Assembly (NCBI GenBank): GCA_022709695.1
Contig: JAKLII010000008.1
Location: 124,001-188,000 of the forward strand
Reading direction: 5' to 3'
DNA: 64,000 nt
Source of the DNA: Bacteroidota bacterium
GTDB taxonomy: Bacteria > Bacteroidota > Bacteroidia > Bacteroidales > SKPS01
Made by a program: the position numbers and the translations under genes. Positions within the stretch are counted from its first letter, which is position 1. Every line of letters starts with the position of its first letter. The notes under the pieces are model-generated. The model was not told the origin of the DNA and searched no databases. It saw only the letters and a list, made by a program, of their open reading frames with translations. Of this stretch, positions 24,238 through 32,701 are shown one piece after another.

Positions 24238-25040
24238 ATGCCAGAATTGCACCTGATACCTTTGCCCTCGTTACCGGGGGGAGCTCCGGAATCGGAAGGG
24301 CCATAGCGGAGCAGCTGGCATTGCAGGGTTACCACCTCCTGCTGGTGGCACTTCCGGGCCATGAACTGGAGGAAGCGGCCGGTTCCCTTGCAAACACCAC
24401 CGGATGCAGGGTGTATACGTTTGAAACAGACTTGTGCCGTGAAAACGCCGACATGGAAGTGGCAGGGTGGGTACAGAGTTTACAGGTGCCTGTTTCGGTA
24501 CTGGTAAACAATGCCGGCATGGGCTATGTGGGATCGTACACCGATTTTGACCATCACTTTTATCGGGATCTGCTACGTATCAATATCACGAACCTCGTAG
24601 GCATCACGACGTTAATGATCAGAGAGCTTGAAAGAAACCAGCCTGCCTACATCCTGAACCTGGGGAGCATGGCCTCGTTCTTCCCATTGCCCTGGAAAAC
24701 CGTCTATGCTGCCTCAAAAGCCTTTGTCTTCGCCTATTCTGCTGCACTGAGGGAAGAGTTGAGGACGAAGGGTATCTCAGTGACCGTGGTATGTCCCGGG
24801 GCAGTTACCACCAGCGAAAATGTGCGTGCCAGAATCGAAGCATCCGGCCGCATGGGCATGATGACAGCCTTATCTCCCGGACGGGTTGCAAAGAAAAGCG
24901 TAGAGGGGATGCTCCGGAAAAGAAAAATGGTATTACCCGGAATATCCCCGAAATTTTCATGGTACCTCGGACGAAGGTTGCCCGGGATCGTAAGGAAGGT
25001 GATTGTTAAACGGTTATTGTCCGGAAAAAAACCAGATTAG
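24234..25040 (+). CDS. Short-chain dehydrogenase/reductase
   Basis: Classical SDR of 268 residues: cofactor motif GGSSGIGRA (15-23), NNAGMG, and catalytic YAASK. The TDRxNxxS-type cofactor features suggest NADP(H) or NAD(H) but do not settle it. The C-terminal extension (MVLPGISPKFSWYLGRRLPGIVRK) resembles DltE/YqjQ-type SDRs with a hydrophobic tail. Overlaps the upstream epimerase gene by 4 nt and the convergent sigma-factor gene by 4 nt. Confidence 0.88.
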   Translation: MNARIAPDTFALVTGGSSGIGRAIAEQLALQGYHLLLVALPGHELEEAAGSLANTTGCRVYTFETDLCRENADMEVAGWVQSLQVPVSVLVNNAGMGYVGSYTDFDHHFYRDLLRINITNLVGITTLMIRELERNQPAYILNLGSMASFFPLPWKTVYAASKAFVFAYSAALREELRTKGISVTVVCPGAVTTSENVRARIEASGRMGMMTALSPGRVAKKSVEGMLRKRKMVLPGISPKFSWYLGRRLPGIVRKVIVKRLLSGKKPD

Positions 25041-25645
25041 ATCTGGTCCCCCTTCTTTTTCAGAAAGTTGTACAGCAATTCACGGGCTCTGAACAGTTGT
25101 GCTTTAACGGTTCCTAGCGGCAGGTTCAGCTCTTCCGAAAGCTCTTCGTAGGACAGTTCATCAAAATACCTCAGGGTGATCAGCTTACGGTAATGGGGCT
25201 TTAGCTTTTCCACCACCTCCCGCATCAGTTTTACTTTCTGCTGCCTGATCAGTTCTTCCTCGGGGTCAGGGTCATTGGAAGGTACCGTAAAAGAGATTTC
25301 CGTGCCGTCTTCGGTTTCATAGCTGGTGCCAAAAGAGGTGGCAAGCTTGTGTTTTTTCCGGATATAGTCGATGCAGTTGTTGGAGGCAATTTTAAACAGC
25401 CACGTGCTGAAAGCATAATCCGGAGTATAGTGTTTCAGGTTCCTGAAAGCTTTTCCGAAAGCTTCAATGGTGAGATCTTCCGCATCAATGGCATGGTTGG
25501 TCATCTTAAGAAGCATGTAGTACACCGTATCCCGGTAATACTTCATCAGTTCGGCGTATGCCGACTGGTCGCCGTGGTCAATAGCCCTGCGGACCAGTGC
25601 CAGATCCCGTTTGGCTTTATCGGTAAGCTGATCGTTTATCTCCAT
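25037..25645 (-). CDS. ECF-type RNA polymerase sigma factor
   Basis: Sigma-70 family protein of 202 residues with region 2 (DLTIEAFGKAFRNLKHY, FSTWLFKIASNNCIDYIRK) and region 4 (LITLRYFDELSYEELSEELNL, GTVKAQLFRARELL). The linker between them is longer than average and acidic (SNDPDPEEELIRQQ). No anti-sigma gene is adjacent. It overlaps the end of a GT2 glycosyltransferase gene by 10 nt. The target genes are unknown. Confidence 0.9.
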   Translation of the reverse strand: MEINDQLTDKAKRDLALVRRAIDHGDQSAYAELMKYYRDTVYYMLLKMTNHAIDAEDLTIEAFGKAFRNLKHYTPDYAFSTWLFKIASNNCIDYIRKKHKLATSFGTSYETEDGTEISFTVPSNDPDPEEELIRQQKVKLMREVVEKLKPHYRKLITLRYFDELSYEELSEELNLPLGTVKAQLFRARELLYNFLKKKGDQI

Positions 25646-26805
25646 CGCCCTGGCTTACGGAATATATTGGCTGAATACACTGCTGTATGGATCCCCAGCA
25701 GCAGCAACTCGAGCACAGGCGAAAATACAAATAATATCTGAAACCCCGTTTTTTTTCCGGAAGTTTTATTGATAATCACTTGTGAAATCCATCGGATCAG
25801 AAGCCCTGAAAGGGCAAGCAGCAAAAATCCCCCTGCAGCGATCAGCCCTGCAAGGAAAATCCAGAAAAGGAGCTGGGTGGCTGTGAACAATCCGAGAAGC
25901 CACCGGTGGACGGGCCTGTAATATTGTGCGGTAGAGAAATGCCGTCGTTTCTGGATAAAATATTTCCTGAATGAAGTGGCAGGGCGGGAGATGGTAAAGG
26001 AATCAGGATGGATCTGGATGTCGACACCGGTTTCGGTGGAAGCGCGGTTCACAAACAGGTCGTCGTCCCCACCGGGGATGTTGTAATGCGAAATGAACCC
26101 TTTCTGCGACAAAAACAGGGATTTGCGGTATGCCAGGTTTCTTCCTACCCCCATGTAGGGAATTTGCGCCAGCGCATAGGAGAGGTATTGCTGTGACACG
26201 AAGAAGGTTTCGTACCGGATCAGTAAATTCAGAAGCCCCTTTCCCGGCTGGTACTGCCCCACCCCAAGAACAATCCCGGTTTTTTGGTTGAATGCGCTTT
26301 GCATGTGGTTGATCCAGTGGGGTGAAGAGGGGATGCAATCGGCATCTGTAAAAAGCAGGGTGTCGTACTTTGCTGCCCGGATCCCGATCGAAAGGGGGAA
26401 TTTTTTCCCTTTGATGAAATTGTAATTCTTTTCCAGGTTTATGACCCGCAGGTGGGGATACTGTAACTGGAAATTCTTCAGCAGGGATTGGGAATCGTCT
26501 GTGGATTCGTTGTTTACGACAATTACCTCGAATTTGGGATAGTCCTGTTCCAGAATAGCCGGCAGGTTATCGAGGAGGTTGCGGTATTCGTCGCGTGCGG
26601 CAATTACCACCGATACCGGCTTTCGCTCAGCTGTGTAGATGTTGTTCTTGACCTTGTAGAGCGACAACCTGAAATAAAACAGCCAGTAGTATAGCAACTG
26701 GATGAGCAGTGCTGCCGAAAATGCCGCAAACAGCACTTTCTGCCAGTCCCATCCTGCAGTCCAAAGCCGCTCCCACTCCCTCAGCAAAATTTCCAGACTG
26801 TACAT
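25636..26805 (-). CDS. Membrane glycosyltransferase, family 2
   Basis: 389 residues from the ATG at 26805. An N-terminal membrane helix (about 22-44) precedes a GT2 domain with VSVVIAARDE, NNESTDDS, the nucleotide-sugar DxD site in FTDADCIPSS, and the GGDDDLFVN acceptor motif, then QKRRHFST in place of QxxRW. Two or more C-terminal helices follow. It resembles processive or membrane-bound GT2 enzymes that build cell-surface glycans. The gene runs into the ECF sigma factor, an uncommon pairing. The upstream frame to 26880 crosses the promoter and is rejected. Confidence 0.88.
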   Translation of the reverse strand: MYSLEILLREWERLWTAGWDWQKVLFAAFSAALLIQLLYYWLFYFRLSLYKVKNNIYTAERKPVSVVIAARDEYRNLLDNLPAILEQDYPKFEVIVVNNESTDDSQSLLKNFQLQYPHLRVINLEKNYNFIKGKKFPLSIGIRAAKYDTLLFTDADCIPSSPHWINHMQSAFNQKTGIVLGVGQYQPGKGLLNLLIRYETFFVSQQYLSYALAQIPYMGVGRNLAYRKSLFLSQKGFISHYNIPGGDDDLFVNRASTETGVDIQIHPDSFTISRPATSFRKYFIQKRRHFSTAQYYRPVHRWLLGLFTATQLLFWIFLAGLIAAGGFLLLALSGLLIRWISQVIINKTSGKKTGFQILFVFSPVLELLLLGIHTAVYSANIFRKPGRWR

Positions 26806-26809
26806 CGTG

Positions 26810-26817
26810 CAAAAATA
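26810..26817 (-). promoter_or_regulatory. -7 box abutting the GT2 start codon
   Basis: TATTTTTG on the minus strand ends 4 nt before the ATG at 26805, which predicts a leaderless or nearly leaderless transcript. Confidence 0.5.
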
Positions 26818-26884
26818 AGCAGTATTCGCAACAGGAAAAACGGATGTTGATATCTTTATCGGAACGTACCGGAAAATCATTTGT

Positions 26885-26892
26885 TATTTTTG
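26885..26892 (+). promoter_or_regulatory. -7 promoter box for tgt
   Basis: TATTTTTG, exact match, 16 nt before the tgt ATG. It forms a divergent pair with the GT2 promoter 67 bp to the left. Confidence 0.5.
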
Positions 26893-26908
26893 CCGTTTAA
26901 AGATACCT

Positions 26909-28039
26909 ATGCAGTTTATCCATGATGCTTCTGATCCGGGATGCGATGCCCGTGCAGGAATGCTCCGTACCACGCACGGAGAGATCCCAACACCGGTATT
27001 TATGCCGGTCGGCACCGCCGGATCTGTCAAGGCCATGCACATGCACGACCTGAAGGATCAGGTGGATGCGCGTATTATTCTGGGAAACACCTACCATCTC
27101 TACCTAAGGCCTGGTACCAATGTATTAAAGGCTGCCGGAGGGTTACACAGGTTCAATGCCTGGGACCGCCCCATCCTTACCGACAGCGGGGGTTACCAGG
27201 TGTACTCCCTGGGCGACCGTAGAAAAATCACCGAAGAAGGGGTGTGGTTCCAGTCCCATATCGACGGATCGCGCCATCTCTTTTCACCGGAGTCGGTGAT
27301 GGAGGTTCAGCATGCCATAGGTGCCGACATCATCATGGCATTCGACGAATGTACCCCATGGCCGTGCGAAAAACCCTATGCAGCACGTTCGATGGAGATG
27401 ACCCACCGATGGCTGAAAAGGTGTTTGGACTGGCATCACTCCCACGAGCCGCTGTACGGATATCCCCAGGCTTTGTTCCCCATCGTGCAGGGAAGCACCT
27501 TCCCCGATCTTAGGAAAATCAGTGCCGAGACCATCGCCGGTGCCGGTGCCGTGGGCAATGCCATCGGAGGGCTGTCGGTAGGTGAACCGGCAGAAGAGAT
27601 GTATGCCATCACCAGCCTGGTTTGTTCAATCCTCCCGAAGGACAGGCCCCGCTACCTGATGGGGGTGGGAACCCCCGTTAACCTGCTCGAATGCATCGCC
27701 CTGGGAGTGGATATGTTCGACTGTGTGATGCCCACCCGGAACGCGCGGAACGGGATGCTCTTTACCCGTGAAGGGGTTATCAATATCCGCAACCGCAAGT
27801 GGCAGGAGGATTTCTCTCCCCTGGACAACACTACCGGTCTTGCTTCAGACGCTTATGTGTCAAAGAGCTATCTGAGGCATCTCTTTATTGCCGGAGAGAT
27901 GTCGGGGCCGATGATCGCCACACTGCATAACCTCAGGTTCTATGTCGGACTGATGCAGGAAGCCCGTGAAAAAATCGTGGAAGGCGTTTTTGCCGACTGG
28001 AAAAACAGTATGGTACCCAAACTAAGCAGACGTCTCTGA
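26909..28039 (+). CDS. tgt: Queuine/preQ1 tRNA-ribosyltransferase
   Basis: Exchanges guanine 34 of GUN-anticodon tRNAs for preQ1 in bacteria. The 376 residues show LTDSGGYQVYSL, the GDRR-type substrate region, FDECTPWP, GGLSVGEP and the nucleophile region MFDCVMPTRNARNG. The usual zinc site CxCxxC is missing: residues 306-316 read DNTTGLASDAY where cysteines are expected after FSPLD. Otherwise the fold appears complete. It overlaps the next gene by 1 nt (TGATG). Confidence 0.93.
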   Translation: MQFIHDASDPGCDARAGMLRTTHGEIPTPVFMPVGTAGSVKAMHMHDLKDQVDARIILGNTYHLYLRPGTNVLKAAGGLHRFNAWDRPILTDSGGYQVYSLGDRRKITEEGVWFQSHIDGSRHLFSPESVMEVQHAIGADIIMAFDECTPWPCEKPYAARSMEMTHRWLKRCLDWHHSHEPLYGYPQALFPIVQGSTFPDLRKISAETIAGAGAVGNAIGGLSVGEPAEEMYAITSLVCSILPKDRPRYLMGVGTPVNLLECIALGVDMFDCVMPTRNARNGMLFTREGVINIRNRKWQEDFSPLDNTTGLASDAYVSKSYLRHLFIAGEMSGPMIATLHNLRFYVGLMQEAREKIVEGVFADWKNSMVPKLSRRL

Positions 28040-29115
28040 TGAAACAGATCGACCTGTATATCGTGAGGAAGTTTCTTCTGACGTTCCTCTTCATGAACCT
28101 GCTGCTCACCATGGTGATCGTGATCTTTGATATTTCCGAAAAGATCGACGATTTTCTGGAAAACAGCGTCCCGTTCAAAGCTATATTCTTCGATTACTAC
28201 CTGAACTTTATCCCGTTTATGCTCAATATGTTCATTGGGCTTATCACGTTTATCGCAGTGATCTATTTTACCTCACGCCTCGCCTTCAATACCGAGATAG
28301 TGGCCATGCTGGCAGCAGGTATCAGTTTCAGAAGGATTCTGATGCCCTACCTGGTCACAGCCTTCATCCTGGCAGGCCTCTCATTCTCGCTCAGCAACTT
28401 CATTATTCCGGTTGCCAATGAGGGGAGGATCCGCTTTGAACTGGAACATATGAACAAACACCAGCCCGGCTATGAGAGCTTTGTCCATTTTCAGATTGCC
28501 CCGGGGGAGGTGATAGCGCTTCAGCATTTCGACCCTTTCTCCCGGACAGGCTATAAATCCATCCTTACATCGCTTGACACTTCGGGGGTAAAAAGGGTCC
28601 TTTCCGCTGAGTTCATACGGTGGGATTCGGTGCAGCGCAAATGGTCGATGGAGCAATATTCCATCCGCACCATACTCCCAGGGAAGGAGTTGCTGGTCAA
28701 CGGGCATAAGCTCGATACTGCCCTTGCCATCAGCCCGGACGACCTTACCTCCAGGATTATTTCGGTTGATAATCTTGGCTTCAGGAAACTGCGCCGTTTT
28801 ATCGCCGAAAGCAGGACGAGGGGAAGTGAGAATATCCTATATTACGAAGTGGAAAAGCACAAACGGCTGGCCTACCCGTTTGCTACCGTCATCCTGACCC
28901 TGATCGGCGTTTCGCTGTCGAGCCGGAAGGTTCGTGGCGGAATCGGCTGGCATATTGCCATGGGACTGCTTGCCAGTTTCAGTTATATCCTGTTTATGAA
29001 ATTTACCGAGACTTTTGCCATCAATGGCAATCTCCCCCCTCCGGTTGCGGTCTGGATCCCAAACTTTCTTTACCTGATGCTGGGATTCTGGCTGTTGTAC
29101 AAGGCCCCGAAATAA
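28039..29115 (+). CDS. LptF/LptG-family permease (LPS export)
   Basis: Membrane component of the Lpt ABC transporter that extracts LPS from the inner membrane. The 358-residue protein has three N-terminal helices (starting IDLYIVRKFLLTFLFMN), a periplasmic jelly-roll domain (about 120-260) and three C-terminal helices, the YjgP/YjgQ layout. Bacteroidetes often carry this gene next to tgt. LptF and LptG cannot be separated here. Start overlaps the tgt stop by 1 nt. Confidence 0.9.
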   Translation: MKQIDLYIVRKFLLTFLFMNLLLTMVIVIFDISEKIDDFLENSVPFKAIFFDYYLNFIPFMLNMFIGLITFIAVIYFTSRLAFNTEIVAMLAAGISFRRILMPYLVTAFILAGLSFSLSNFIIPVANEGRIRFELEHMNKHQPGYESFVHFQIAPGEVIALQHFDPFSRTGYKSILTSLDTSGVKRVLSAEFIRWDSVQRKWSMEQYSIRTILPGKELLVNGHKLDTALAISPDDLTSRIISVDNLGFRKLRRFIAESRTRGSENILYYEVEKHKRLAYPFATVILTLIGVSLSSRKVRGGIGWHIAMGLLASFSYILFMKFTETFAINGNLPPPVAVWIPNFLYLMLGFWLLYKAPK

Positions 29116-29117
29116 CG

Positions 29118-30017
29118 CTACCCCTTTTTCAGAAAGGAAAGGATTCCCGTACGCAGGAACCAGTAGTGCTGCAACGAAGCACCGAAGGAAGCGTAAAACC
29201 TTGCAAGCCCCGGATCCATTGAGCCTTCAAAATCGAGCACCAGGGTGCTGCCGGCCATCTCCCGGATGAGCGTATCCATAATCAAAGGGATGGCTGATTG
29301 ATCCTTCCCTTCGGCTGTAACCCCTGAGAAGATGAGGATCATGTGCTTTTGGTCAAAAAAAAATACCGCTCCCGCAATCATTTGATTGACAGGGGTATAA
29401 GCTCCCCAGGCACGTGCATGCCCGCGATGTTCCAGCTCATGGAACAGTCTTCTGAAGCGCTGGTAATCAACCTCCTGCCAATGGTCTATTCCTGCACCTC
29501 TTCCCTGCCTGAACATCCTGATGATGGCACCTGGGTCGGCATGTGGCAGAACCCTGAGGTTGTGCTTCAGGGCATTCCGCAGATTCCTTTTCAGGTTATC
29601 AGAATAACGGCTTGCCAACTCCGGATACACTGCATCCAGGGGGAGTTCAAAATTATCCCGGGCTACCACCGGATATTTGGCGGGGAATATCTCGTATTGC
29701 AGATAAATATCGGCAAGGATATATTTCTTTCTGATGAAATCTATGAAATCATCGACCAGTTGAAACTGCTCCTGTGAGGTACAGAAAAGACCGAGCTGTT
29801 GCACAAAATACGGGGTGTACACGTACCGCAACCCGGCCTTGCGCCGGAATGGCAGCGGGAACACTGCCCGGTAGTCGCCGAGGACCAGGGCGTTCCAGTC
29901 GTCGCACACCAGATCCAGGTACCATGAATAGCCGTAAATTCTTTGGTTCAGTGCATGGGTGATGCAGCCATCCCAGAGGGTACGGTCGATTTCGTGGTTC
30001 CGGAGGTGACGGATCAT
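29118..30017 (-). CDS. GNAT/FemAB-like acyl- or aminoacyl-transferase
   Basis: About 299 residues from the ATG at 30017 (MIRHLRNHEIDRTLWDGCI), preferred because this matches the usual N-terminus as I recall it and avoids overlap with the upstream gene; ATGs at 30044 and 30059 are alternatives. The pattern NLKRNLRNALKHNLRV and WGAYTPVNQMIAGAVFFF with VLDFEGSMDPGLARFYASFGA fits the FemAB/GNAT_6 group that transfers amino-acid or acyl groups onto cell-envelope molecules. It is the third gene of radC-deacetylase-GNAT, suggesting an envelope role. Substrate unknown. Confidence 0.75.
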   Translation of the reverse strand: MIRHLRNHEIDRTLWDGCITHALNQRIYGYSWYLDLVCDDWNALVLGDYRAVFPLPFRRKAGLRYVYTPYFVQQLGLFCTSQEQFQLVDDFIDFIRKKYILADIYLQYEIFPAKYPVVARDNFELPLDAVYPELASRYSDNLKRNLRNALKHNLRVLPHADPGAIIRMFRQGRGAGIDHWQEVDYQRFRRLFHELEHRGHARAWGAYTPVNQMIAGAVFFFDQKHMILIFSGVTAEGKDQSAIPLIMDTLIREMAGSTLVLDFEGSMDPGLARFYASFGASLQHYWFLRTGILSFLKKG

Positions 30018-30027
30018 GGTTCCGGCA

Positions 30028-31350
30028 TCAGTTGGGGTTTGCATAACGAAGCAGTTCACGGTACACGTTAGTCCATCTTATCCATCTGCCCTTTTCGCTG
30101 AAACTTTCATTGTGCCAGAGGCTTATAAACACCCCCCGGTATTTTTTTACGGTATCAGCCAGCTGCCTTATGGTCTCTGTGGCTTGTTCAGGGGTTAGGT
30201 TGAGGTAATCGCGGAGGGTGCCATCCATCACCGTGAGAGGAAACAGCCTGAGCAGCGTTTCCTCTTCGGCCGTCAGGTCGTAGAAACGGAATGGTTGGCA
30301 GGTGCCTGCACGGAACCCGGGCTCAGAAGCATATCCCATGGAGTAATCTTCCGTGATCCCGAAGCGGGTCAGTGCGCGGAAGGTTTCCGGAAGCCTGAAC
30401 CGCAGAAAATGCTGGCGGCTCCTTTCCACAGGGATCCCGGTAATGTTACAGAGGAGTGCTATCTCCCTGAGCATGATATCCGGGTTAAAGGCTGTTTCAT
30501 AGGATGGATGGATGCCGCATGGCCCCTTCTGGTTCATTTCCCGGATAAGATGCTGAAGAGCAGGGCTTTTCGGATAGACATTCTTGTTGAATGCGTTGTA
30601 TTGCCCCAGCAGAAAAAATACGGTGGGGAAAGGATAGCCCTTGTGAAGTTCATCAACCAGGCCCCAGGTATAGAAGGGATCCGGCTGTAGATGCAGATGC
30701 ACGGAAACTCTGTGCATCAATGCTTTCCATCTCCCTGTAAGCAGTTCCCCTGCTGCTGCACCCGCTTGTTGTATCCATGGCTTGTGACGGTATGCCCATG
30801 CGCTGTCGGCATCGATCGTGGGAATGAAACGAAAGGACCGGGGTTCAAAGGTGAGATCCGGAAAGTATGCCTGCAACTTCTCCTTCAGCATTTCAGACCA
30901 CAAATCCACTACCGGCAACTTAAGAAGATTGTTTCTTCCGCACAATGAGGCTGTTGCGGGGTATCTGCCGTGAAGGTCGGGTTCGAAGGGCTGGTATTCC
31001 TCATAACGGCTGAGCATCCAGAAGGCTGCCGAGAACACATCAAAGGGCAGCAGGGCATAAGGTTCCGGGGTATGGAACAGGACCGGGTAATCATTATAGT
31101 AAACAATCCCGGGTGTCTGACAGGCAGTTCCGTTTTCTGTCAGCAGTCCTGAAGGAATAATCGCAGCAGTGCGATACGTGGGTACCCCGTAAAGAATTTT
31201 TGGTGTATCCGTGTCTGAAAACAGCTGCATGTCGTCTGTCAGAGTGAAAGTCACCCCCATCATCTCATGCAGCAGGGTGCTGAAAATATACCTCATGCGT
31301 GAGGTGATGCCCTCCGGGCATCCGATCAGCAATGCATCATTCTGGATCAT
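30028..31350 (-). CDS. Polysaccharide-deacetylase-like protein (NodB-like)
   Basis: 440 residues. The C-terminal half carries an NodB-like layout: PTIDADSAW (Asp motif), CGIHPSYET (His motif) and FISLWHNESF near the end. The N-terminal 160 residues form the extra domain found in Bacteroidetes members (ILYGVPTY, FDVFSAAFWMLSRYEEY). Known relatives deacetylate surface sugars. No signal peptide is evident, so the site of action is unclear. ATG overlaps the radC stop by 1 nt, and the GNAT gene follows. Confidence 0.82.
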   Translation of the reverse strand: MIQNDALLIGCPEGITSRMRYIFSTLLHEMMGVTFTLTDDMQLFSDTDTPKILYGVPTYRTAAIIPSGLLTENGTACQTPGIVYYNDYPVLFHTPEPYALLPFDVFSAAFWMLSRYEEYQPFEPDLHGRYPATASLCGRNNLLKLPVVDLWSEMLKEKLQAYFPDLTFEPRSFRFIPTIDADSAWAYRHKPWIQQAGAAAGELLTGRWKALMHRVSVHLHLQPDPFYTWGLVDELHKGYPFPTVFFLLGQYNAFNKNVYPKSPALQHLIREMNQKGPCGIHPSYETAFNPDIMLREIALLCNITGIPVERSRQHFLRFRLPETFRALTRFGITEDYSMGYASEPGFRAGTCQPFRFYDLTAEEETLLRLFPLTVMDGTLRDYLNLTPEQATETIRQLADTVKKYRGVFISLWHNESFSEKGRWIRWTNVYRELLRYANPN

Positions 31351-32057
31351 CAGGTGGAAATCAGACCGTGATCTGCAAAGCTAAAGTATTTTTCCTCACC
31401 AACGATGATATGATCCAGCACCTGCACCTCCATGACGGCAGCGATCCGGCAAATCTTGTCGGTAAGCCTTTTGTCGGCATCCGAGGGCTGGATATTGCCA
31501 CTGGGGTGGTTGTGGAAGAGGATAATGCCCGAAGCCTTGTGCTCCAGTACCAGCGAATAAATCATCCTGCTGTCCACGACCGTGCCCGAAATGCCGCCAC
31601 GGCTCACCTGCACGGTTTTGATCAGCATATTGGCGCGGTTGAGCAGCCCGATCCAGAACTCTTCATGCTCCAGCCCCCCAAAAACGGGCTGGATGATCTC
31701 CCACGCCATTGAGGAGGAGGTGATTTTGGTCCTTTTGCCCACCTCCTCCGACCTGTGCCTGCGCCCAAGGGTAATCGCTGCCTGAATGCGCGTGGCTGAT
31801 GCCAGTCCGATGCCCCGGATGGCCATCATGTCGGCCAGCGATGCGTTGCCGATCGCCCGCAGGGATCCGCCAAACTTCGCCAGAACCCGCCGTGCAAGTT
31901 CCACCGCTGTTTCACGCCGGGTGCCTGATCCAAGAATAATCGCCAGCAGCTCCGCATTACTCAGCGCATGATTTCCCAGCGCAGCCATCTTCTCCCGGGG
32001 GCGCTCCTCCACCGACCATTGTTTGATGGTCAGATGATCCTTCTCTACATATTCCAT
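31350..32057 (-). CDS. radC: RadC/JAB-domain protein
   Basis: 235 residues: a helix-hairpin-helix region (MAIRGIGLASATRIQAAI) followed by an MPN+/JAMM metalloprotease-like domain with FHNHPSGNIQPSDAD. The family is named for DNA repair, but that link is doubtful; the role is unknown. ATG at 32057 with MEYVEKDHLTIKQW and the family GNHALSNAELLAIILGSGT nearby. First gene of a three-gene leftward unit with the deacetylase and GNAT genes. Confidence 0.93.
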   Translation of the reverse strand: MEYVEKDHLTIKQWSVEERPREKMAALGNHALSNAELLAIILGSGTRRETAVELARRVLAKFGGSLRAIGNASLADMMAIRGIGLASATRIQAAITLGRRHRSEEVGKRTKITSSSMAWEIIQPVFGGLEHEEFWIGLLNRANMLIKTVQVSRGGISGTVVDSRMIYSLVLEHKASGIILFHNHPSGNIQPSDADKRLTDKICRIAAVMEVQVLDHIIVGEEKYFSFADHGLIST

Positions 32058-32101
32058 ATCCCCTTTTCTGGTAATAGATGATTGAGATCAGAAAAAAGGA
32101 G

Positions 32102-32138
32102 AAAAAAAAAGAGGGCGCCACAAAGTAGCACCCTCTTT
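32102..32138 (-). terminator. Rho-independent terminator of rpsT
   Basis: On the minus strand an 11-bp stem (AAAGAGGGTGC with GCGCCCTCTTT, one mismatch) runs into nine T. It lies 26 nt past the rpsT stop codon. Confidence 0.85.
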
Positions 32139-32163
32139 CGGGTATATATGTAGGTTTTACGTA

Positions 32164-32418
32164 TCAGGACAGGGAATTCACCATGAGGGTGAGTTTTGAT
32201 TTCAGGTTCCCCGCCTTATTCTTATGAATCACATTGCGTTTTGCATTCCTGTCGATCATCGACACCAAACGCGGCAGCGTAGCTTCCGCTTCGGTCTTGC
32301 TGGTGAGTGAACGGAACCTGCGGATGGCATTACGCATGGTTTTGCCATAATACCTGTTGCGCAGCTTCCTTGCTTCATTCGAACGAATCCTTTTTAATGC
32401 TGATTTGTGATGTGCCAT
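32164..32418 (-). CDS. rpsT: 30S ribosomal protein S20
   Basis: 84-residue basic protein binding the 5' domain of 16S rRNA. The N-terminus [21 protein letters not shown] is the family signature, and the helical remainder ends with [18 protein letters not shown] and KLTLMVNSL. Monocistronic, with a promoter upstream and a strong terminator downstream. Confidence 0.97.
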   Translation of the reverse strand: MAHHKSALKRIRSNEARKLRNRYYGKTMRNAIRRFRSLTSKTEAEATLPRLVSMIDRNAKRNVIHKNKAGNLKSKLTLMVNSLS

Positions 32419-32460
32419 ACTCTTACCGGATCAGTGTTTTACGTTTGCGTTTTGAGCGTG

Positions 32461-32488
32461 CAAAGATAGAAACTTTTTCAATACCAAA
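32461..32488 (-). promoter_or_regulatory. Promoter for rpsT
   Basis: Minus-strand TTTG (32485-32488), 16-nt spacer, TATCTTTG (32461-32468). The rpsT ATG is 42 nt downstream. Confidence 0.6.
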
Positions 32489-32671
32489 ATCTCCTGGTGT
32501 GAAAAATAAAACCCGACTGCAAATATTTTGTTAACTATCAGACCAAAGAAACCTTGTGATCTTTTTTATGTACGGCGGGCTGATCCTCATGATGGATATG
32601 ATTGCCATGATTTCGGAATGGGTGAACAACACCCCTGTGTTAGCCGTATTCATCCCGCAGGTATCCATTTA

Positions 32672-32700
32672 CTTATTACTTTTGCCTTTTTACTTTTGCC
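32672..32700. repeat. Tandem TTTACTTTTGCCTT repeat carrying two -7 boxes
   Basis: Two copies of ACTTTTGCC 14 bp apart, each with an exact TAnnTTTG box (TACTTTTG at 32677-32684 and 32691-32698), directly before the rsmG start. The same motif appears inverted at 19872-19900. Confidence 0.6.
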
Positions 32701-32701
32701 T

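Noticed and set aside
32529..32540. Second Rex site (TTGTTAAC)
   Set aside because: Only one half-site is present; the opposite arm does not match.
32528..32701. Extended N-terminus of rsmG
   Set aside because: Adds 58 residues not seen in RsmG and crosses two -7 boxes within a repeat.
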